Source: Muribaculaceae bacterium
Lineage (GTDB): Bacteria > Bacteroidota > Bacteroidia > Bacteroidales > Muribaculaceae
Reading direction: 5' to 3'
DNA length: 64,000 bases
Assembly (NCBI GenBank): GCA_017555085.1
Contig: JAFZHD010000016.1
Span: 1-64,000, forward strand
Shown here: positions 23,605 through 33,861 of the stretch, one piece after another
Position numbering within the stretch: the first letter of the stretch is position 1
How the letters are laid out: every line of letters starts with the position of its first letter
Notes under the pieces: model-generated
Told to the model about the DNA's origin: nothing
Database searches by the model: none
The model's input: the letters and a program-made list of their open reading frames with translations, nothing else
Made by a program: the position numbers and the translations under genes

Positions 23605-24132
23605 TTACAATCGGTTTAAGGCTTGTAGGTGGTGGAGTATTTGCTCGCGTGATAGATTGCGGCTTGATTGAACTGTTTCGGCAAATTGATTTACCACCTG
23701 CTGCACTCCGGCGTGGCTGAACAGTCTTTGTGATGAACTATAATACTGCTCAAAAAGTTCTTTTACCTCATCTTTTTCAAGCGAACAGTTGTTGCACCCT
23801 TCTTCTTCAAGATGACGGTAAATTAGTTGTTTGAGTTGAGGTGTTATGGCCTTGCGATGCAACACACAGTGACGGCACATTACATTTGAAACAAACATCT
23901 GCATCATTATCTTGTAATGCTCCACTATTTTGTTCCAAGTATATTTGGGCGAAATGCGCGGGTTTCCCTCAACAAAAAATTCGTGGCTGAACACTATGTT
24001 CTCGTTATCGTCGGAATCGAGCGATAGCGATGTGAGCATACTCTCGTTTTCCCACACCATCATTGCCACCACCATGCCGGTGATACCATAACATTTGTCG
24101 GTTTCGTCAATATATTTCAGGCCGACTGCCAT
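23605..24132 (-). CDS. Uncharacterised protein with two Cys pairs
   Basis: 175 residues, no signal peptide or membrane span. Cys pairs MCRHCVLHRK (about residue 95) and GCNNCSLEKD (about residue 122) might hold a metal or form disulfides. The C-terminal third is helical (EVKELFEQYYSS, NQFAETVQSSRNL). I do not recognise the family. It lies 32 bases after the PorZ-like gene and 19 bases before the beta-barrel gene, so it is probably co-transcribed with both. Confidence 0.75.
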   Translation of the reverse strand: MAVGLKYIDETDKCYGITGMVVAMMVWENESMLTSLSLDSDDNENIVFSHEFFVEGNPRISPKYTWNKIVEHYKIMMQMFVSNVMCRHCVLHRKAITPQLKQLIYRHLEEEGCNNCSLEKDEVKELFEQYYSSSQRLFSHAGVQQVVNQFAETVQSSRNLSREQILHHLQALNRL

Positions 24133-24164
24133 ATATACTCAAAAAATCGTTTTAAGGCCGTTTA

Positions 24165-26561
24165 TCAGTTAACAACGAGAATTTTGGTAACAACCCCCAT
24201 TGAACTCTCTCCGTCGCCGCCATGCGAAGCAAAAACATAATATACGCCCGATTTCACGCGTTGTCCTGCCGCATTGCAGCCGTCCCATGTCACCATACCG
24301 CCTTCCGAGCGTGTTGTGTAAAACACATTACCCAATGAGTCGGCAATCTTGACAAGCGAATTTTCCATCAAGCCTTTGATAGTAATCCAACCTGTATAAT
24401 CGGGGCGAACGGGGTTGGGATAAGCATACACATTTGAGAAATCGGCTTCGGCGGGCGATGAGTCGCTCTTGAACTCTACAAGGCCCATATCGGTGCCAAT
24501 ATAAACTGTGTTGCTGCGCGAGTCACACACTACCGAACAAACGGTGTTTGAGGGCAGCGGACTGTTTTCTTCGGTGTAATGTTGCAAAATGGCATCGCCC
24601 GATTCGCTCACTAGATACAATCCCGAGCCACGAGTGCTAATCCATTTGCGGTTAGAGTTGTCACATGCAATATATGTTACAAATTGTGCGTCGAGCAAGT
24701 AGTCGGCAAGAGAAGTACCGTCGTTGCGAGGAACTTTGAGGTGGTTTATAGTCATTGAGCCGTCAATGGCAGTTTCGGGGCGTGTGATTTCGACAACGCC
24801 AATGTCTGTACCAATCCACACACGGCCGTCGGCATCTTCGTTGAGCCAAGTGATGTAACTCGGGTCAAACACTTTGCCGTCTTGGTCAATAAATTTGCCC
24901 CATTCGAGATATTTATCGTCTTTGACATTTTCATAAGTGCCTTTTGTGTCATAGGCAATGAGTTTGCTATCCCATGTACCGTCTGATATAAATATCATGT
25001 TTGAGTGCTTACAAATCAAGATGCGGGCATCTTTATCGCCTTTGAAATCGCCGAGGTTGATACCGTTCCAATCGCTTGCTGTTACCTCCTCTTTCTGCAA
25101 ATTAGCTGCCGTAATCATGTGCAACACGGGCTTTGTGATAGCATCAACAATCTGCACAACCCACAAGTTGTTGTTGCGGTCAAATGCCAATGCAGGTACG
25201 TGACAAGCATAGTTGCTATAAGCCATTGTGATTGTCGAGTTGGTCCAGTCATATTTCTTCACAGTTTCGTTGTTTTTGACTTTATAAAGACCTTCCCAAT
25301 ATGTACCGATGTAATAGGCATCGGGGTCGGTGGGGTCTTCACACAAGTTATATGAGTCAAAAAACTTGGTTGAACCGGGGTTGTTTTTATTGCTACGAAT
25401 AAATGTTTTGGGAACAATGTTTTCAATTTCGTCGTCATTGATGCAGTTGACTTGCGACTGAATGTAGCGGTCAACATTGTAGATTTTACTTGCACCGGTG
25501 TTGGCCAAATAGATTTTGCCCGAGTTGCCTTGGTTAAGGAAGATTACATTCTTAACTGTTACGCCGCCGGGGTTAAACACATCTTTCAAAACGGTTACAT
25601 TGCCGTCGCTGATGTCATAGTTGCCGATGCCTGTGCCGTCAGCAGCCCACACCGAACTCATATCGCTCCAATAACTCAATGTTTTATTTTGCAATACTGA
25701 GGGCAAATCAACGATTGACTGATTGCCTTCGGTGTTATATTTTATGATTTGAGATGTAGTGGCTGTATAAACACTGCCTTGCGAATCGCGGTTGAAATAC
25801 AACGCGCCTTGAATGTTGGTTGCTACAATACCTTTGATGATTTTTGACACTCCGGCAGTGAAATCGGCAGTAACTTCGCGCAATGTGTAATTAGTGCCGT
25901 TTTTAGTCAAAATAACAATTTTGTTGTCGTTCACAACCTCAATTTCTTCGGCATTCGTACCATAAATCTTTGTAAACTTGTCAATAGTGCTGTGACCGTC
26001 TTCGGTTTCGGCTGCATAGATATCCCAACCGATACACATGATGATATAGCCGTTAGTTGCCAAAATCGAACTTACATTTTGGCCGAAAATGCCCGACTCT
26101 ATAACGCGATAGGTCTGGTCATTATAAATCACAATACCAAACTCGGTAGCAACATAGATTTTGTTTTGATAAAACGACACATCATTGATAGTTTTTGATG
26201 TAGTCAACACGGCATCTTTGATATCGGGAAGGTTTACCACATTGCCTTTGTCAAAAACGAGGTCGATGTTACCGTTTTTATATGTAACGAGCACATATTT
26301 GTTTACATCATTATAATAGATATCGGTGACATTATTGTCGTTGAGTTTGTTGACCGAAGCATAGTGATAATTTTCATCGGTATTCTTGTCATAAGAATAG
26401 AGGTTTCCTTCCGACACATAAAACACTTTTTCAGGTGTTTCAAGCATCTTGGTAACACTATTGGCAAATACGGGATAAAGTTTCCATTCGCCCGTAGGTT
26501 TTTGCGCTTGCATTACAAACGAAAACAAAGCGACTATAATTATCAATGCTCTTTTTATCAT
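24165..26561 (-). CDS. porZ: PorZ-like beta-propeller protein of type IX secretion
   Basis: 798 residues. Signal peptide (MIKRALIIIVALFSFVMQAQ), then two-component-regulator-like propeller blades: VFYVSEGNLYSYDK, DIYYNDVNKYVLVTYKNG, NLWVVQIVD, WLNEDADGRVWIGTDIGVVE, DNSNRKWISTRGSGLYLV, VYIGTDMGLVEFKS. The C-terminal 75 residues (YPNPVRPDYTGWITIKG, WDGCNAAGQRVKSGVYYVF) form a sorting-like domain. This architecture and size match PorZ, the surface component that helps attach A-LPS to T9SS cargo. The gene name is by architecture and context, not a search. It follows rdgB by 11 bases. Confidence 0.75.
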   Translation of the reverse strand: MIKRALIIIVALFSFVMQAQKPTGEWKLYPVFANSVTKMLETPEKVFYVSEGNLYSYDKNTDENYHYASVNKLNDNNVTDIYYNDVNKYVLVTYKNGNIDLVFDKGNVVNLPDIKDAVLTTSKTINDVSFYQNKIYVATEFGIVIYNDQTYRVIESGIFGQNVSSILATNGYIIMCIGWDIYAAETEDGHSTIDKFTKIYGTNAEEIEVVNDNKIVILTKNGTNYTLREVTADFTAGVSKIIKGIVATNIQGALYFNRDSQGSVYTATTSQIIKYNTEGNQSIVDLPSVLQNKTLSYWSDMSSVWAADGTGIGNYDISDGNVTVLKDVFNPGGVTVKNVIFLNQGNSGKIYLANTGASKIYNVDRYIQSQVNCINDDEIENIVPKTFIRSNKNNPGSTKFFDSYNLCEDPTDPDAYYIGTYWEGLYKVKNNETVKKYDWTNSTITMAYSNYACHVPALAFDRNNNLWVVQIVDAITKPVLHMITAANLQKEEVTASDWNGINLGDFKGDKDARILICKHSNMIFISDGTWDSKLIAYDTKGTYENVKDDKYLEWGKFIDQDGKVFDPSYITWLNEDADGRVWIGTDIGVVEITRPETAIDGSMTINHLKVPRNDGTSLADYLLDAQFVTYIACDNSNRKWISTRGSGLYLVSESGDAILQHYTEENSPLPSNTVCSVVCDSRSNTVYIGTDMGLVEFKSDSSPAEADFSNVYAYPNPVRPDYTGWITIKGLMENSLVKIADSLGNVFYTTRSEGGMVTWDGCNAAGQRVKSGVYYVFASHGGDGESSMGVVTKILVVN

Positions 26562-26572
26562 ATAGATATCTT

Positions 26573-27151
26573 TTATAGTGATTTCAAATAGTTTATCAAT
26601 TTTTGGGTGGCACGGCCGCGATGGCTTATAGCGTTTTTGCTTGCGCTATCCATTTGCGCAAATGACAATCCACATGCTTCGGGCTCAAATATGGGGTCGT
26701 AACCAAATCCGTTTTCTCCTGCACCCTCACGCAATATAGCGCCCTCTACAATGCCTTCAAACAACATTGTGTCATCGCCCTTAACAAGAGCAATAACGGT
26801 ACGAAAACGGGCCTTGCGATTGTCTTTATCGGCCATATTCTGCAACAACAAGGCCATATTGTTGGCAGAATCACACTCAGGACCGGCATAGCGTGCCGAG
26901 TAAACGCCCGGTGCGCCGTTCAACGCCTCTACTTCAAGGCCGGTATCATCGGCAAAACAGTCATAGCCGTAATGCTCTTTTACAAATTGTGCCTTGATGA
27001 GTGCGTTACCTTCAAGTGTTGTTGCTGTCTCTGGTATATCAACATCACAACCTATATCGCGCAAGCCCAATATATCATATTTATCGCCTACGATGGCACG
27101 CAACTCTTCGAGTTTGTGTTTATTATTGGTTGCAAATACAAGTTTGTTCAT
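26573..27151 (-). CDS. rdgB: XTP/dITP diphosphatase
   Basis: 192 residues. A RdgB/HAM1 pyrophosphatase that removes XTP, ITP and dITP from the nucleotide pool. It shows the family's start [12 protein letters not shown], the catalytic segment [26 protein letters not shown], the GFGYDPIF substrate loop and the C-terminal SHRGRA. The length is typical. It lies between leuS and the PorZ-like gene in one minus-strand run. The 75-base gap behind leuS holds a strong hairpin but no TAnnTTTG box, so expression is probably from upstream. Confidence 0.96.
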   Translation of the reverse strand: MNKLVFATNNKHKLEELRAIVGDKYDILGLRDIGCDVDIPETATTLEGNALIKAQFVKEHYGYDCFADDTGLEVEALNGAPGVYSARYAGPECDSANNMALLLQNMADKDNRKARFRTVIALVKGDDTMLFEGIVEGAILREGAGENGFGYDPIFEPEACGLSFAQMDSASKNAISHRGRATQKLINYLKSL

Positions 27152-27165
27152 GTTTCTATATATTT

Positions 27166-27206
27166 GTTTCTATACAAGGGAACACACGATTCCCTTATAT
27201 AGAAAC
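27166..27206 (-). promoter_or_regulatory. Intercistronic 17-bp hairpin between leuS and rdgB
   Basis: Arms 27166-27182 and 27190-27206 pair over 17 positions with one G-U pair; the 7-base loop is CACACGA on the plus strand. GTTTCTATA occurs a third time just before the rdgB start. No T run follows on the minus strand, so it is more likely an RNA processing or stabilising element, or a weak attenuator, than a terminator. Confidence 0.6.
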
Positions 27207-27226
27207 GATTAAATCAATTATTTATT

Positions 27227-29998
27227 TTATCCTACAACGATGTTGACAATCTTGCCGGGAACAACGATAATCTTGCGGATAGTTTTACCGTCAATCCATT
27301 TAGCAGCACCTTCATGAGCAAGAGCAATTTTTTCAACTTCTTCGCGGGGAGTGTCAACAGCCACTTCAATGTTGAAGCGTGCTTTACCGTTGAATGATAC
27401 CGCATAGGTTACATTCGACTCTTTGAGGTAATCTTCGTTGTGAGCGGGCCATTGTGCATCACACACCGAGCCTTCGTTGCCAATTACATGCCACAATTCT
27501 TCGGCAATGTGGGGTGCAAAAGGTGCAAGCACAACGAGCACTTGTTCCATGATTGCCTTTTTGTTGCATTTGAGCGATGTCAACTCGTTGACACAAATCA
27601 TGAATGCACTGATTGATGTGTTGAACGAGAAGTTTTCGATGTCATAAGTAACCTTCTTAATCAACTTGTGGAGCGATTTCAATTCGTCGGCAGTGGGTTC
27701 GCCTTCGCCAACCACCATTTCTTCACCTTTGTAGAATATACCCCAAAGTTTTTTCAAGAAGCGGTTTACACCGTCAATACCGTTGGTATCCCAAGGTTTG
27801 CTCTGTTCGAGCGGACCGAGGAACATTTCATACAAACGCAAAGTGTCGGCACCATAACGCTCAACAATATCATCGGGGTTAACCACATTGAACATTGATT
27901 TTGACATCTTTTCTACGGCATAACCACACACATATTTGCCATCTTCAAGCACAAACTGTGCATCGTTGAACTCGGGACGCCATTGTTTGAATTTTTCCAA
28001 GTCGAGTACATCGTTTGTCACAATGTTCACATCAACATGGATGGGGGTTACATCATAGTCTTTTTTCAAGTTGTATGATACAAATGTGTTGGTGTCTTTG
28101 ATGCGATAAACAAAGTTTGAACGACCTTGAATCATACCCTGGTTGATAAGTTTCTTGAAGGGTTCTTGTTCACACACTTCGTTGATATCATAGAGGAATT
28201 TGTTCCAGAAACGGCTATAAATCAAGTGACCGGTAGCGTGTTCTGAGCCGCCGAGATACAAGTCAACATTGCGCCAATACTCGTTAGCCTCTTTTGACAC
28301 GAGAGCATCGTTGTTGCGGGGATCCATATAGCGGAGATAGTAGGCCGATGAACCTGCAAAACCGGGCATTGTGCAAAGTTCGAGAGGATAACCTTCTTCG
28401 GTAGTCCAATTTGCTGCACGACCTAATGGGGGCTCACCGCTCTCGGTGGGCAAGAATTTGTCAACCTCGGGAAGCAACAAAGGAAGTTTGCTTTCGTCGA
28501 GCATGCAGGGAACACCTTCTTTATAATATACGGGGAATGGTTCGCCCCAATAACGCTGACGGCTGAAAATAGCATCGCGCAAACGGTAGTTTACTTTCAC
28601 TTTACCGATGCCTTTTTCGCTGATAAATTTCTTGGTAGCGGCAATGGCTTCTTTTACTTCAAGACCGTTGAGGTTGAGTTCGTCGCTTTGCGAATTTATC
28701 ATTTTACCTTCTTTGGCATCAAAACTTTCTTCGCTCACATCGCAACCTTCAATCAAGGGAATGATGGGAAGATTGAAATGACGGGCAAATGCATAGTCAC
28801 GGCTGTCGTGTGCAGGCACTGCCATGATAGCTCCTGTGCCATAACCTGCCAATACATAGTCTGATACCCAAATAGGAATTTGCTTGCCTGTCAAGGGGTT
28901 GATAGCATAACTGCCGGTAAACACGCCGCTGATTGTTTTGTCAATCATGCGTTCGCGTTCAGTTTTGTGTTTGATACTGTTGATATATGCTTCAACTTCG
29001 GCTTTTTGACCTTCGCTCACCACTTTTTGAACATAAGCGCTTTCGGGAGCAAGTACCATGAAAGTCACGCCAAACACTGTGTCGGCACGAGTTGTAAAAA
29101 TTTCAAGTTCAACATCGCTATCGGCTATTTTGAAAATCATTTCAGCACCTTCGCTGCGACCAATCCAGTTTCGTTGTGTTTCTTTGATAGAATCGGTCCA
29201 ATCGATAGTGTCAAGACCGTCAAGCAAACGCTGTGCATAAGCCGATACGCGCAAACACCATTGATACATCAATTTTTGTTCAACAGGATAACCGCCGCGA
29301 ATAGATACACCTTCGCTCACCTCGTCGTTGGCCAATACAGTACCCAATTTAGGACACCAGTTTACCATTGTGTTGCCGAGATAAGCAATGCGATAGTTCA
29401 TCAACACGTCGCTCTTTTCTTTATCGGTATATTCATTCCATTCTTCGGCAGTAAAGGTCAATTCTTTGCCACATGCAGCATTGATGCCTTCGCTACCCGA
29501 TTTTTCAAATTTTTCAACCAATTGTGACACGGCTACCGCTTTGTTGAGGTCGCGGTCAAAATAGTGGTTGAACATTTGAATAAACGCCCATTGAGTCCAT
29601 TTGTAATACTCGCTGTCGCATGTTTTTATTTCGCGGTCCCAGTCATAGCAGAAACCGATTTTGTCTAACTGACTGCGATAACGGTCGATATTTTGACGAG
29701 TTGTCACCTCGGGGTGTTGACCAGTTTGAATTGCATATTGCTCTGCGGGCAAACCATAGGCATCATAACCCATGGGGTGCAACACATTGAAACCTTGAAG
29801 GCGTTTGTAGCGCGAGAAGATGTCACTTGCAATGTAACCGAGGGGGTGACCAACATGCAAACCTGCTCCCGAGGGATAAGGGAACATGTCCAATACATAG
29901 AATTTGGGACGAGAGTTGTCAATCTCGGTTTTATAAGTCTTGTTTTCTCTCCAATACTGTTGCCAACGGCTTTCTATTTCTTTGTGTTTATATTCCAT
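27227..29998 (-). CDS. leuS: Leucyl-tRNA synthetase
   Basis: 923 residues, full length. Class I synthetase that charges tRNA-Leu. The ATP site has HVGH (48-51) after YPSGAGL and the KMSKS loop at 697-701. The inserted CP1 editing domain is present ([14 protein letters not shown], and [21 protein letters not shown] with its T-rich and Asp sites), followed by the LeuRS motif [17 protein letters not shown] and the C-terminal anticodon-binding region. It starts 31 bases after nadA on the minus strand, an arrangement that suggests co-transcription. Confidence 0.98.
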   Translation of the reverse strand: MEYKHKEIESRWQQYWRENKTYKTEIDNSRPKFYVLDMFPYPSGAGLHVGHPLGYIASDIFSRYKRLQGFNVLHPMGYDAYGLPAEQYAIQTGQHPEVTTRQNIDRYRSQLDKIGFCYDWDREIKTCDSEYYKWTQWAFIQMFNHYFDRDLNKAVAVSQLVEKFEKSGSEGINAACGKELTFTAEEWNEYTDKEKSDVLMNYRIAYLGNTMVNWCPKLGTVLANDEVSEGVSIRGGYPVEQKLMYQWCLRVSAYAQRLLDGLDTIDWTDSIKETQRNWIGRSEGAEMIFKIADSDVELEIFTTRADTVFGVTFMVLAPESAYVQKVVSEGQKAEVEAYINSIKHKTERERMIDKTISGVFTGSYAINPLTGKQIPIWVSDYVLAGYGTGAIMAVPAHDSRDYAFARHFNLPIIPLIEGCDVSEESFDAKEGKMINSQSDELNLNGLEVKEAIAATKKFISEKGIGKVKVNYRLRDAIFSRQRYWGEPFPVYYKEGVPCMLDESKLPLLLPEVDKFLPTESGEPPLGRAANWTTEEGYPLELCTMPGFAGSSAYYLRYMDPRNNDALVSKEANEYWRNVDLYLGGSEHATGHLIYSRFWNKFLYDINEVCEQEPFKKLINQGMIQGRSNFVYRIKDTNTFVSYNLKKDYDVTPIHVDVNIVTNDVLDLEKFKQWRPEFNDAQFVLEDGKYVCGYAVEKMSKSMFNVVNPDDIVERYGADTLRLYEMFLGPLEQSKPWDTNGIDGVNRFLKKLWGIFYKGEEMVVGEGEPTADELKSLHKLIKKVTYDIENFSFNTSISAFMICVNELTSLKCNKKAIMEQVLVVLAPFAPHIAEELWHVIGNEGSVCDAQWPAHNEDYLKESNVTYAVSFNGKARFNIEVAVDTPREEVEKIALAHEGAAKWIDGKTIRKIIVVPGKIVNIVVG

Positions 29999-30029
29999 TG
30001 TTATATATAGTTTTTTTATTTTTCGATTG

Positions 30030-31010
30030 TTAAAGACCCAATTTTTCAGAAATGTCGAGCATACGACGAATGGGTATAAGTGCTTTTTGAGCCACCTCTT
30101 GGTCTACACTCACTTCGGGCATCTCATATTTGAGACAGTTATAAAGTTTTTCGAGCGTGTTAAGTTTCATGTAACTGCAATCGTTGCATCCACACGAACT
30201 GCCTGTGGGAGGTGCTGCAATAAATGTCTTTTCGGGACAACGCTTGGTCATTTCGTGAATGATGCCGCTCTCAGTGGCAACGATAAACACTTGCTCATCG
30301 CTGTTGACAGCATAGTTCAATAAAGCCGCTGTCGAACCCACCTTGTCGGCAAGTTTCACAACCACATCTTTACACTCGGGATGTACCAATACTTTTGCAC
30401 CGGGAAATTGCTGTTTTAGTTCGACAATCTTCTCAACCGAAAATTGCTCATGAACATGACAAGCACCATTCCACAACTTCATGTTGCGACCGGTAACGCT
30501 GTTGATATATCCGCCAAGGTTGCGGTCGGGACCAAATATGATTTTCTCGTCGGCAGGGAAACTTTCCACAATCTGACGGGCATTGGTTGATGTCACAAGC
30601 ACATCGGTCAATGCTTTCACGCCGGCCGAAGTGTTTACATAACTGATAACGGTGTGTCCGGGATTTTCTTTGATGAATTTTTCAAAGTCTTGTGCCTGAC
30701 AACTGTCGGCAAGCGAGCAGCCGGCATTCATGTCGGGAATGAGCACTTTCTTGTCGGGACACAAAATCTTGGCAGTTTCGCCCATAAAGCCTACGCCACA
30801 CAACACAATGATGGGTGCTTCGATGCGGGCCGCAATTTGAGCCAAAGCCAAACTGTCGCCAATGTAATCGGCCAAATCTTGAATTTCGCCTTTCTGATAA
30901 TAATGAGCCAAAATGACAGCGTTCTTCTCTTTTTTGAGTTTCACGATTTCTTCTTTCAAATCGAGACTGCTATCAATGGGAGCGTCAACATAACCTTTAT
31001 CGACATTCAT
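30030..31010 (-). CDS. nadA: Quinolinate synthase
   Basis: 326 residues. A 4Fe-4S enzyme that condenses iminoaspartate with dihydroxyacetone phosphate to quinolinate in NAD synthesis. Substrate segments include [20 protein letters not shown] and [10 protein letters not shown]. The cluster cysteines are expected in [21 protein letters not shown] and SSCGCNDC. nadB lies upstream beyond the DUF4294 gene, separated by a 445-base gap that contains a -7 box, so nadA starts its own transcript with leuS downstream. Confidence 0.97.
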   Translation of the reverse strand: MNVDKGYVDAPIDSSLDLKEEIVKLKKEKNAVILAHYYQKGEIQDLADYIGDSLALAQIAARIEAPIIVLCGVGFMGETAKILCPDKKVLIPDMNAGCSLADSCQAQDFEKFIKENPGHTVISYVNTSAGVKALTDVLVTSTNARQIVESFPADEKIIFGPDRNLGGYINSVTGRNMKLWNGACHVHEQFSVEKIVELKQQFPGAKVLVHPECKDVVVKLADKVGSTAALLNYAVNSDEQVFIVATESGIIHEMTKRCPEKTFIAAPPTGSSCGCNDCSYMKLNTLEKLYNCLKYEMPEVSVDQEVAQKALIPIRRMLDISEKLGL

Positions 31011-31455
31011 TATTTTTATTTTTTTGTTTTTAATTCCTTAATAAAATCTCTAATAACAACAATAATGCATGTTAATAGCAATGATAACTTTTTGCCGTTT
31101 TTCTTGCATTTTAAGTTATTGATGTAGTGACTGACGGTTGTTTACCTTTTATCTACATCTACCTGTTTTGAATAATAGGCATTTATGTATGTTATCAACA
31201 TTGTGTTTATAAACTGCAAAGTTAATAACTTTACACCATTTTACCACCTAATAACTCAACAAATCGTTGTTGAAAATTGTAATAAATGTTTGTGTCATCT
31301 TTTTTGGTAAAAAATGATAGGCGCTTATACGGCAGCGGTTTGGAATATCCAAATTTATTTATCAAAAACTACGGAAGAGTTTTTCAACACTATTTACATG
31401 TTATCAACACTGTTTATAAACAGCATTGCTATTAGGTTTATTGAGGGTAAAAGGT
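31011..31455. other. AT-rich gap with DnaA-box-like repeats
   Basis: No gene. Five 9-mers of the form TTWTC[AT]ACA: TTATCTACA (31149-31157), TTATCAACA (31192-31200), TTTTCAACA on minus (31268-31276), TTTTCAACA (31381-31389) and TTATCAACA (31401-31409). An imperfect direct repeat of about 24 bases (31189-31214 and 31398-31421) carries TTATCAACA followed by TTTATAAAC. Each 9-mer differs from the E. coli DnaA box TTWTNCACA at the sixth base. The gap also holds the nadA promoter. It could be a replication origin or a nadA control region. Confidence 0.35.
31217..31224 (-). promoter_or_regulatory. -7 box upstream of nadA
   Basis: TAACTTTG on the minus strand, followed by CAG. The 5' leader to 31010 would be about 200 bases, long for this organism. 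No clear -33 TTTG. Confidence 0.5.
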
Positions 31456-32094
31456 TTATAGCAGGCCCAATTCGACATTAATGCACACGCGTTCGATAAT
31501 AGCGTCATTTTCATCTTTGTCGGGGTGATATTCATCTTTGATGTTGACACCAAAGAAACGGCCAAATCCGTGCCAAAACGAGGCTCTGAACGAGCCGAGA
31601 AATGCTTTCAGAATGTCATAAGAAGATTGGTTTGTTTCGCGTTGAATCAACTTGATTAGCATCTTGGCCTGTGATTTAGTGAATTTTTTAAGAACAGGTT
31701 TATATTGTTCAAATACCGCACCTTCCATGTCTTTGAGGTGCTTTTCGCGTTCTTCCTGTGTGGGGAATGTTTCGATATACTCATAGGTTTCGACAAGAGT
31801 CTCGCAAATGAGTTTGGCATAAGGTAAAGTTTTCTTTACATCTCTCACAGTGCGCCAATAAAACTTTTCCTGCTTGCTGTTCTTGAATTTTATGGGCGGG
31901 TAGATAGTGATGTTGTTGAAAACAATCATCAGAACATTGTCACCGTTTTCATCAGTAAAGTGATACTTGCCTTTGAACACCTTTTGCTGTCCAGTGCTCA
32001 TGGGAACAAGATTGACATCATCATCTTGGGCTACACACATTATGTGGGTAACCAGTAAAGATAATATAACTAAAATTAAACGGTGGCGCAACAA
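31456..32094 (-). CDS. DUF4294 domain-containing exported protein
   Basis: 212 residues with a signal peptide (HRLILVILSLLVTHIMCVAQ) and the DUF4294 region: KFYWRTVRDVKKTLPYAKL, ICETLVETYEYIETFPTQEE, KSQAKMLIKLIQRETNQSSY, FLGSFRASFWHGFGRFFG. The family is restricted to Bacteroidota and lacks a known role. The only start that keeps the signal peptide is TTG at 32094, 12 bases after the nadB stop; no ATG lies in frame before residue 19. It is co-transcribed with nadB. Confidence 0.85.
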   Translation of the reverse strand: MLRHRLILVILSLLVTHIMCVAQDDDVNLVPMSTGQQKVFKGKYHFTDENGDNVLMIVFNNITIYPPIKFKNSKQEKFYWRTVRDVKKTLPYAKLICETLVETYEYIETFPTQEEREKHLKDMEGAVFEQYKPVLKKFTKSQAKMLIKLIQRETNQSSYDILKAFLGSFRASFWHGFGRFFGVNIKDEYHPDKDENDAIIERVCINVELGLL

Positions 32095-32106
32095 TCTTGT
32101 TTTATG

Positions 32107-33672
32107 TTATTTTTTAGGTAAATAGTCGATTGTGTAGTGCAAACCGCGCGATTCTTTGCGTTCTTTGGCTTGGCGCATGATGAGGTAACCGACATTGATG
32201 ATATTGCGCAATTCGCATATCTCGCGCGATACCTTTGAACGCTTAAAGAGTCGTTCGGTTTCTTCATACAGAAGGTCGAGACGGTTCCATGCGCGGTCAA
32301 GGCGCAAGTTGCTGCGCACAATGCCCACATAGGTACTCATAATCTGATTCACTTCTTTGATGCTTTGGGTTATCAACACCATTTCTTCGGGGAAACGGGT
32401 GCCTTCATCGTTCCATTCGGGCACATCGGTGCGTTGAGAATAGTAGTTGATATTATCCATAGCGTGGCGTGCAGCAGCATCGGCATAAACCACCGCTTCG
32501 ATAAGCGAGTTTGATGCAAGACGGTTGCCGCCGTGCAATCCGGTGCAAGAACATTCGCCAACGGCATACAGACGTTTGATTGAAGATTCGCCGTTGGTAT
32601 CAACCTTGATACCTCCACAAAGATAGTGAGCGGCAGGTGCTACGGGAATATAATCTTTGGTAATATCTATGCCCAATGACAAGCATTTTTGGTAGATATT
32701 GGGGAAGTGAGTGCGGGTTTCTTCGGGGTCTTTGTGAGTGACATCGAGATATACATGCTCGTCGCCGTTGATTTTCATCTCGTTGTCAATGGCTCGTGCC
32801 ACAATATCGCGGGGAGCAAGCGACAATCGCTCGTCATAGCGATGCATAAACTCTTCGCCTTTGAGATTGCGCAACACGCCGCCATAACCTCTCATAGCCT
32901 CGGTAATGAGAAATGAAGGACGGTCGCCGGGGTGATAAAGTGCTGTGGGGTGAAATTGCACAAATTCCATGTCTTGAACAGTACCCTTGGCACGATACAC
33001 CATTGCGATGCCGTCGCCGGTGGCAACAAGTGGGTTGGTAGTGGTTTTATACACAGCCCCTACCCCGCCGGTAGCCATGAGAGTGATGCGAGAGAGGAAA
33101 GTATCTACTTTGCCTTCGGGAGAGAGAATGTAGGCACCATAACAAGTGATGTCGGTGGTGCGACGAGTCACAATCTTACCTAAATGATGTTGGGTAATGA
33201 TTTCGATGGCAAAGTGATTTTCATATATGTCGATGTTGGGGCATTTTTTTACTGCCTCAATGAGACTTTGCTGAATTTCAAAACCGGTGTTGTCTTTGTG
33301 GTGAAGAATACGAAACTCTGAGTGTCCGCCTTCGCGATGAAGATCAAACTCGCCTTCTTCGTTTTTATCAAAATCAACGCCCCATTTTATAAGTTCGTCA
33401 ATTTGCGAAGGTGCCTCTGTGACAACTTTTTTCACAGCATCGGGGTCGCTGAGCCAATCGCCGGCAATCATTGTGTCCTCGATGTGTTTGTCAAAATTGT
33501 CAACTTTGAGGTTTGTTACAGAGGCAATACCGCCTTGTGCGAGTGCAGTATTAGCCTCTTCAAGCGATGTCTTGCACACAAGTGCCACTTTGCCTTTGTC
33601 GGCTACTTTTAGTGCAAAACTCATTCCGGCAATTCCGGAACCTATAACCAGATAGTCATATTCTTTTGTCAT
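32107..33672 (-). CDS. nadB: L-aspartate oxidase
   Basis: 521 residues. A FAD enzyme that oxidises L-aspartate to iminoaspartate, the substrate of NadA. N-terminal FAD fold VIGSGIAGMSFALKVADKG, the substrate-side EANTALAQGGIASV and HREGGHSEFRILHH, GDGIAMVYRAKGTVQDMEF with QFHPTALY, and the C-terminal helical domain. The GEcscTGLHGGNRLASNSL-like segment (GLHGGNRLASNSL) contacts FAD. It leads a two-gene unit with DUF4294; nadA lies beyond. Own promoter with good spacing. Confidence 0.97.
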   Translation of the reverse strand: MTKEYDYLVIGSGIAGMSFALKVADKGKVALVCKTSLEEANTALAQGGIASVTNLKVDNFDKHIEDTMIAGDWLSDPDAVKKVVTEAPSQIDELIKWGVDFDKNEEGEFDLHREGGHSEFRILHHKDNTGFEIQQSLIEAVKKCPNIDIYENHFAIEIITQHHLGKIVTRRTTDITCYGAYILSPEGKVDTFLSRITLMATGGVGAVYKTTTNPLVATGDGIAMVYRAKGTVQDMEFVQFHPTALYHPGDRPSFLITEAMRGYGGVLRNLKGEEFMHRYDERLSLAPRDIVARAIDNEMKINGDEHVYLDVTHKDPEETRTHFPNIYQKCLSLGIDITKDYIPVAPAAHYLCGGIKVDTNGESSIKRLYAVGECSCTGLHGGNRLASNSLIEAVVYADAAARHAMDNINYYSQRTDVPEWNDEGTRFPEEMVLITQSIKEVNQIMSTYVGIVRSNLRLDRAWNRLDLLYEETERLFKRSKVSREICELRNIINVGYLIMRQAKERKESRGLHYTIDYLPKK

Positions 33673-33700
33673 AGCAAAAAATGCCTTTGATTGTTTGATG

Positions 33701-33732
33701 CAAAATTACAGCATTACAACCGATTCACCAAA
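33701..33732 (-). promoter_or_regulatory. Promoter of nadB
   Basis: On the minus strand TTTG (33729-33732), 20 bases, then TAATTTTG (33701-33708) running into CA; 28 bases before the start codon. Confidence 0.78.
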
Positions 33733-33804
33733 TAATTCTTTTTACACTATTATCATCAAGGGTGTTAAAACGGTGTAAAAAACAAAAACTATGGTAAAAT
33801 AGCA

Positions 33805-33834
33805 CAAAGAGTTGACCTTTAGGCCAACTCTTTG
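33805..33834 (-). terminator. Terminator of the DUF5723 operon
   Basis: A 10-bp stem CAAAGAGTTG/CAACTCTTTG (33805-33814, 33825-33834) with a loop that can pair further; T-rich sequence (TGCTATTTTACC, then TTTTTGTTTTTT) follows on the minus strand, 27 bases after the stop. Confidence 0.7.
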
Positions 33835-33861
33835 CTATGATTTTGTAATTTGGTTTTAGTG

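Noticed and set aside
28880..29527. 215-residue frame antisense to leuS
   Set aside because: leuS is unmistakable and continuous here; the antisense frame has no promoter or family features.
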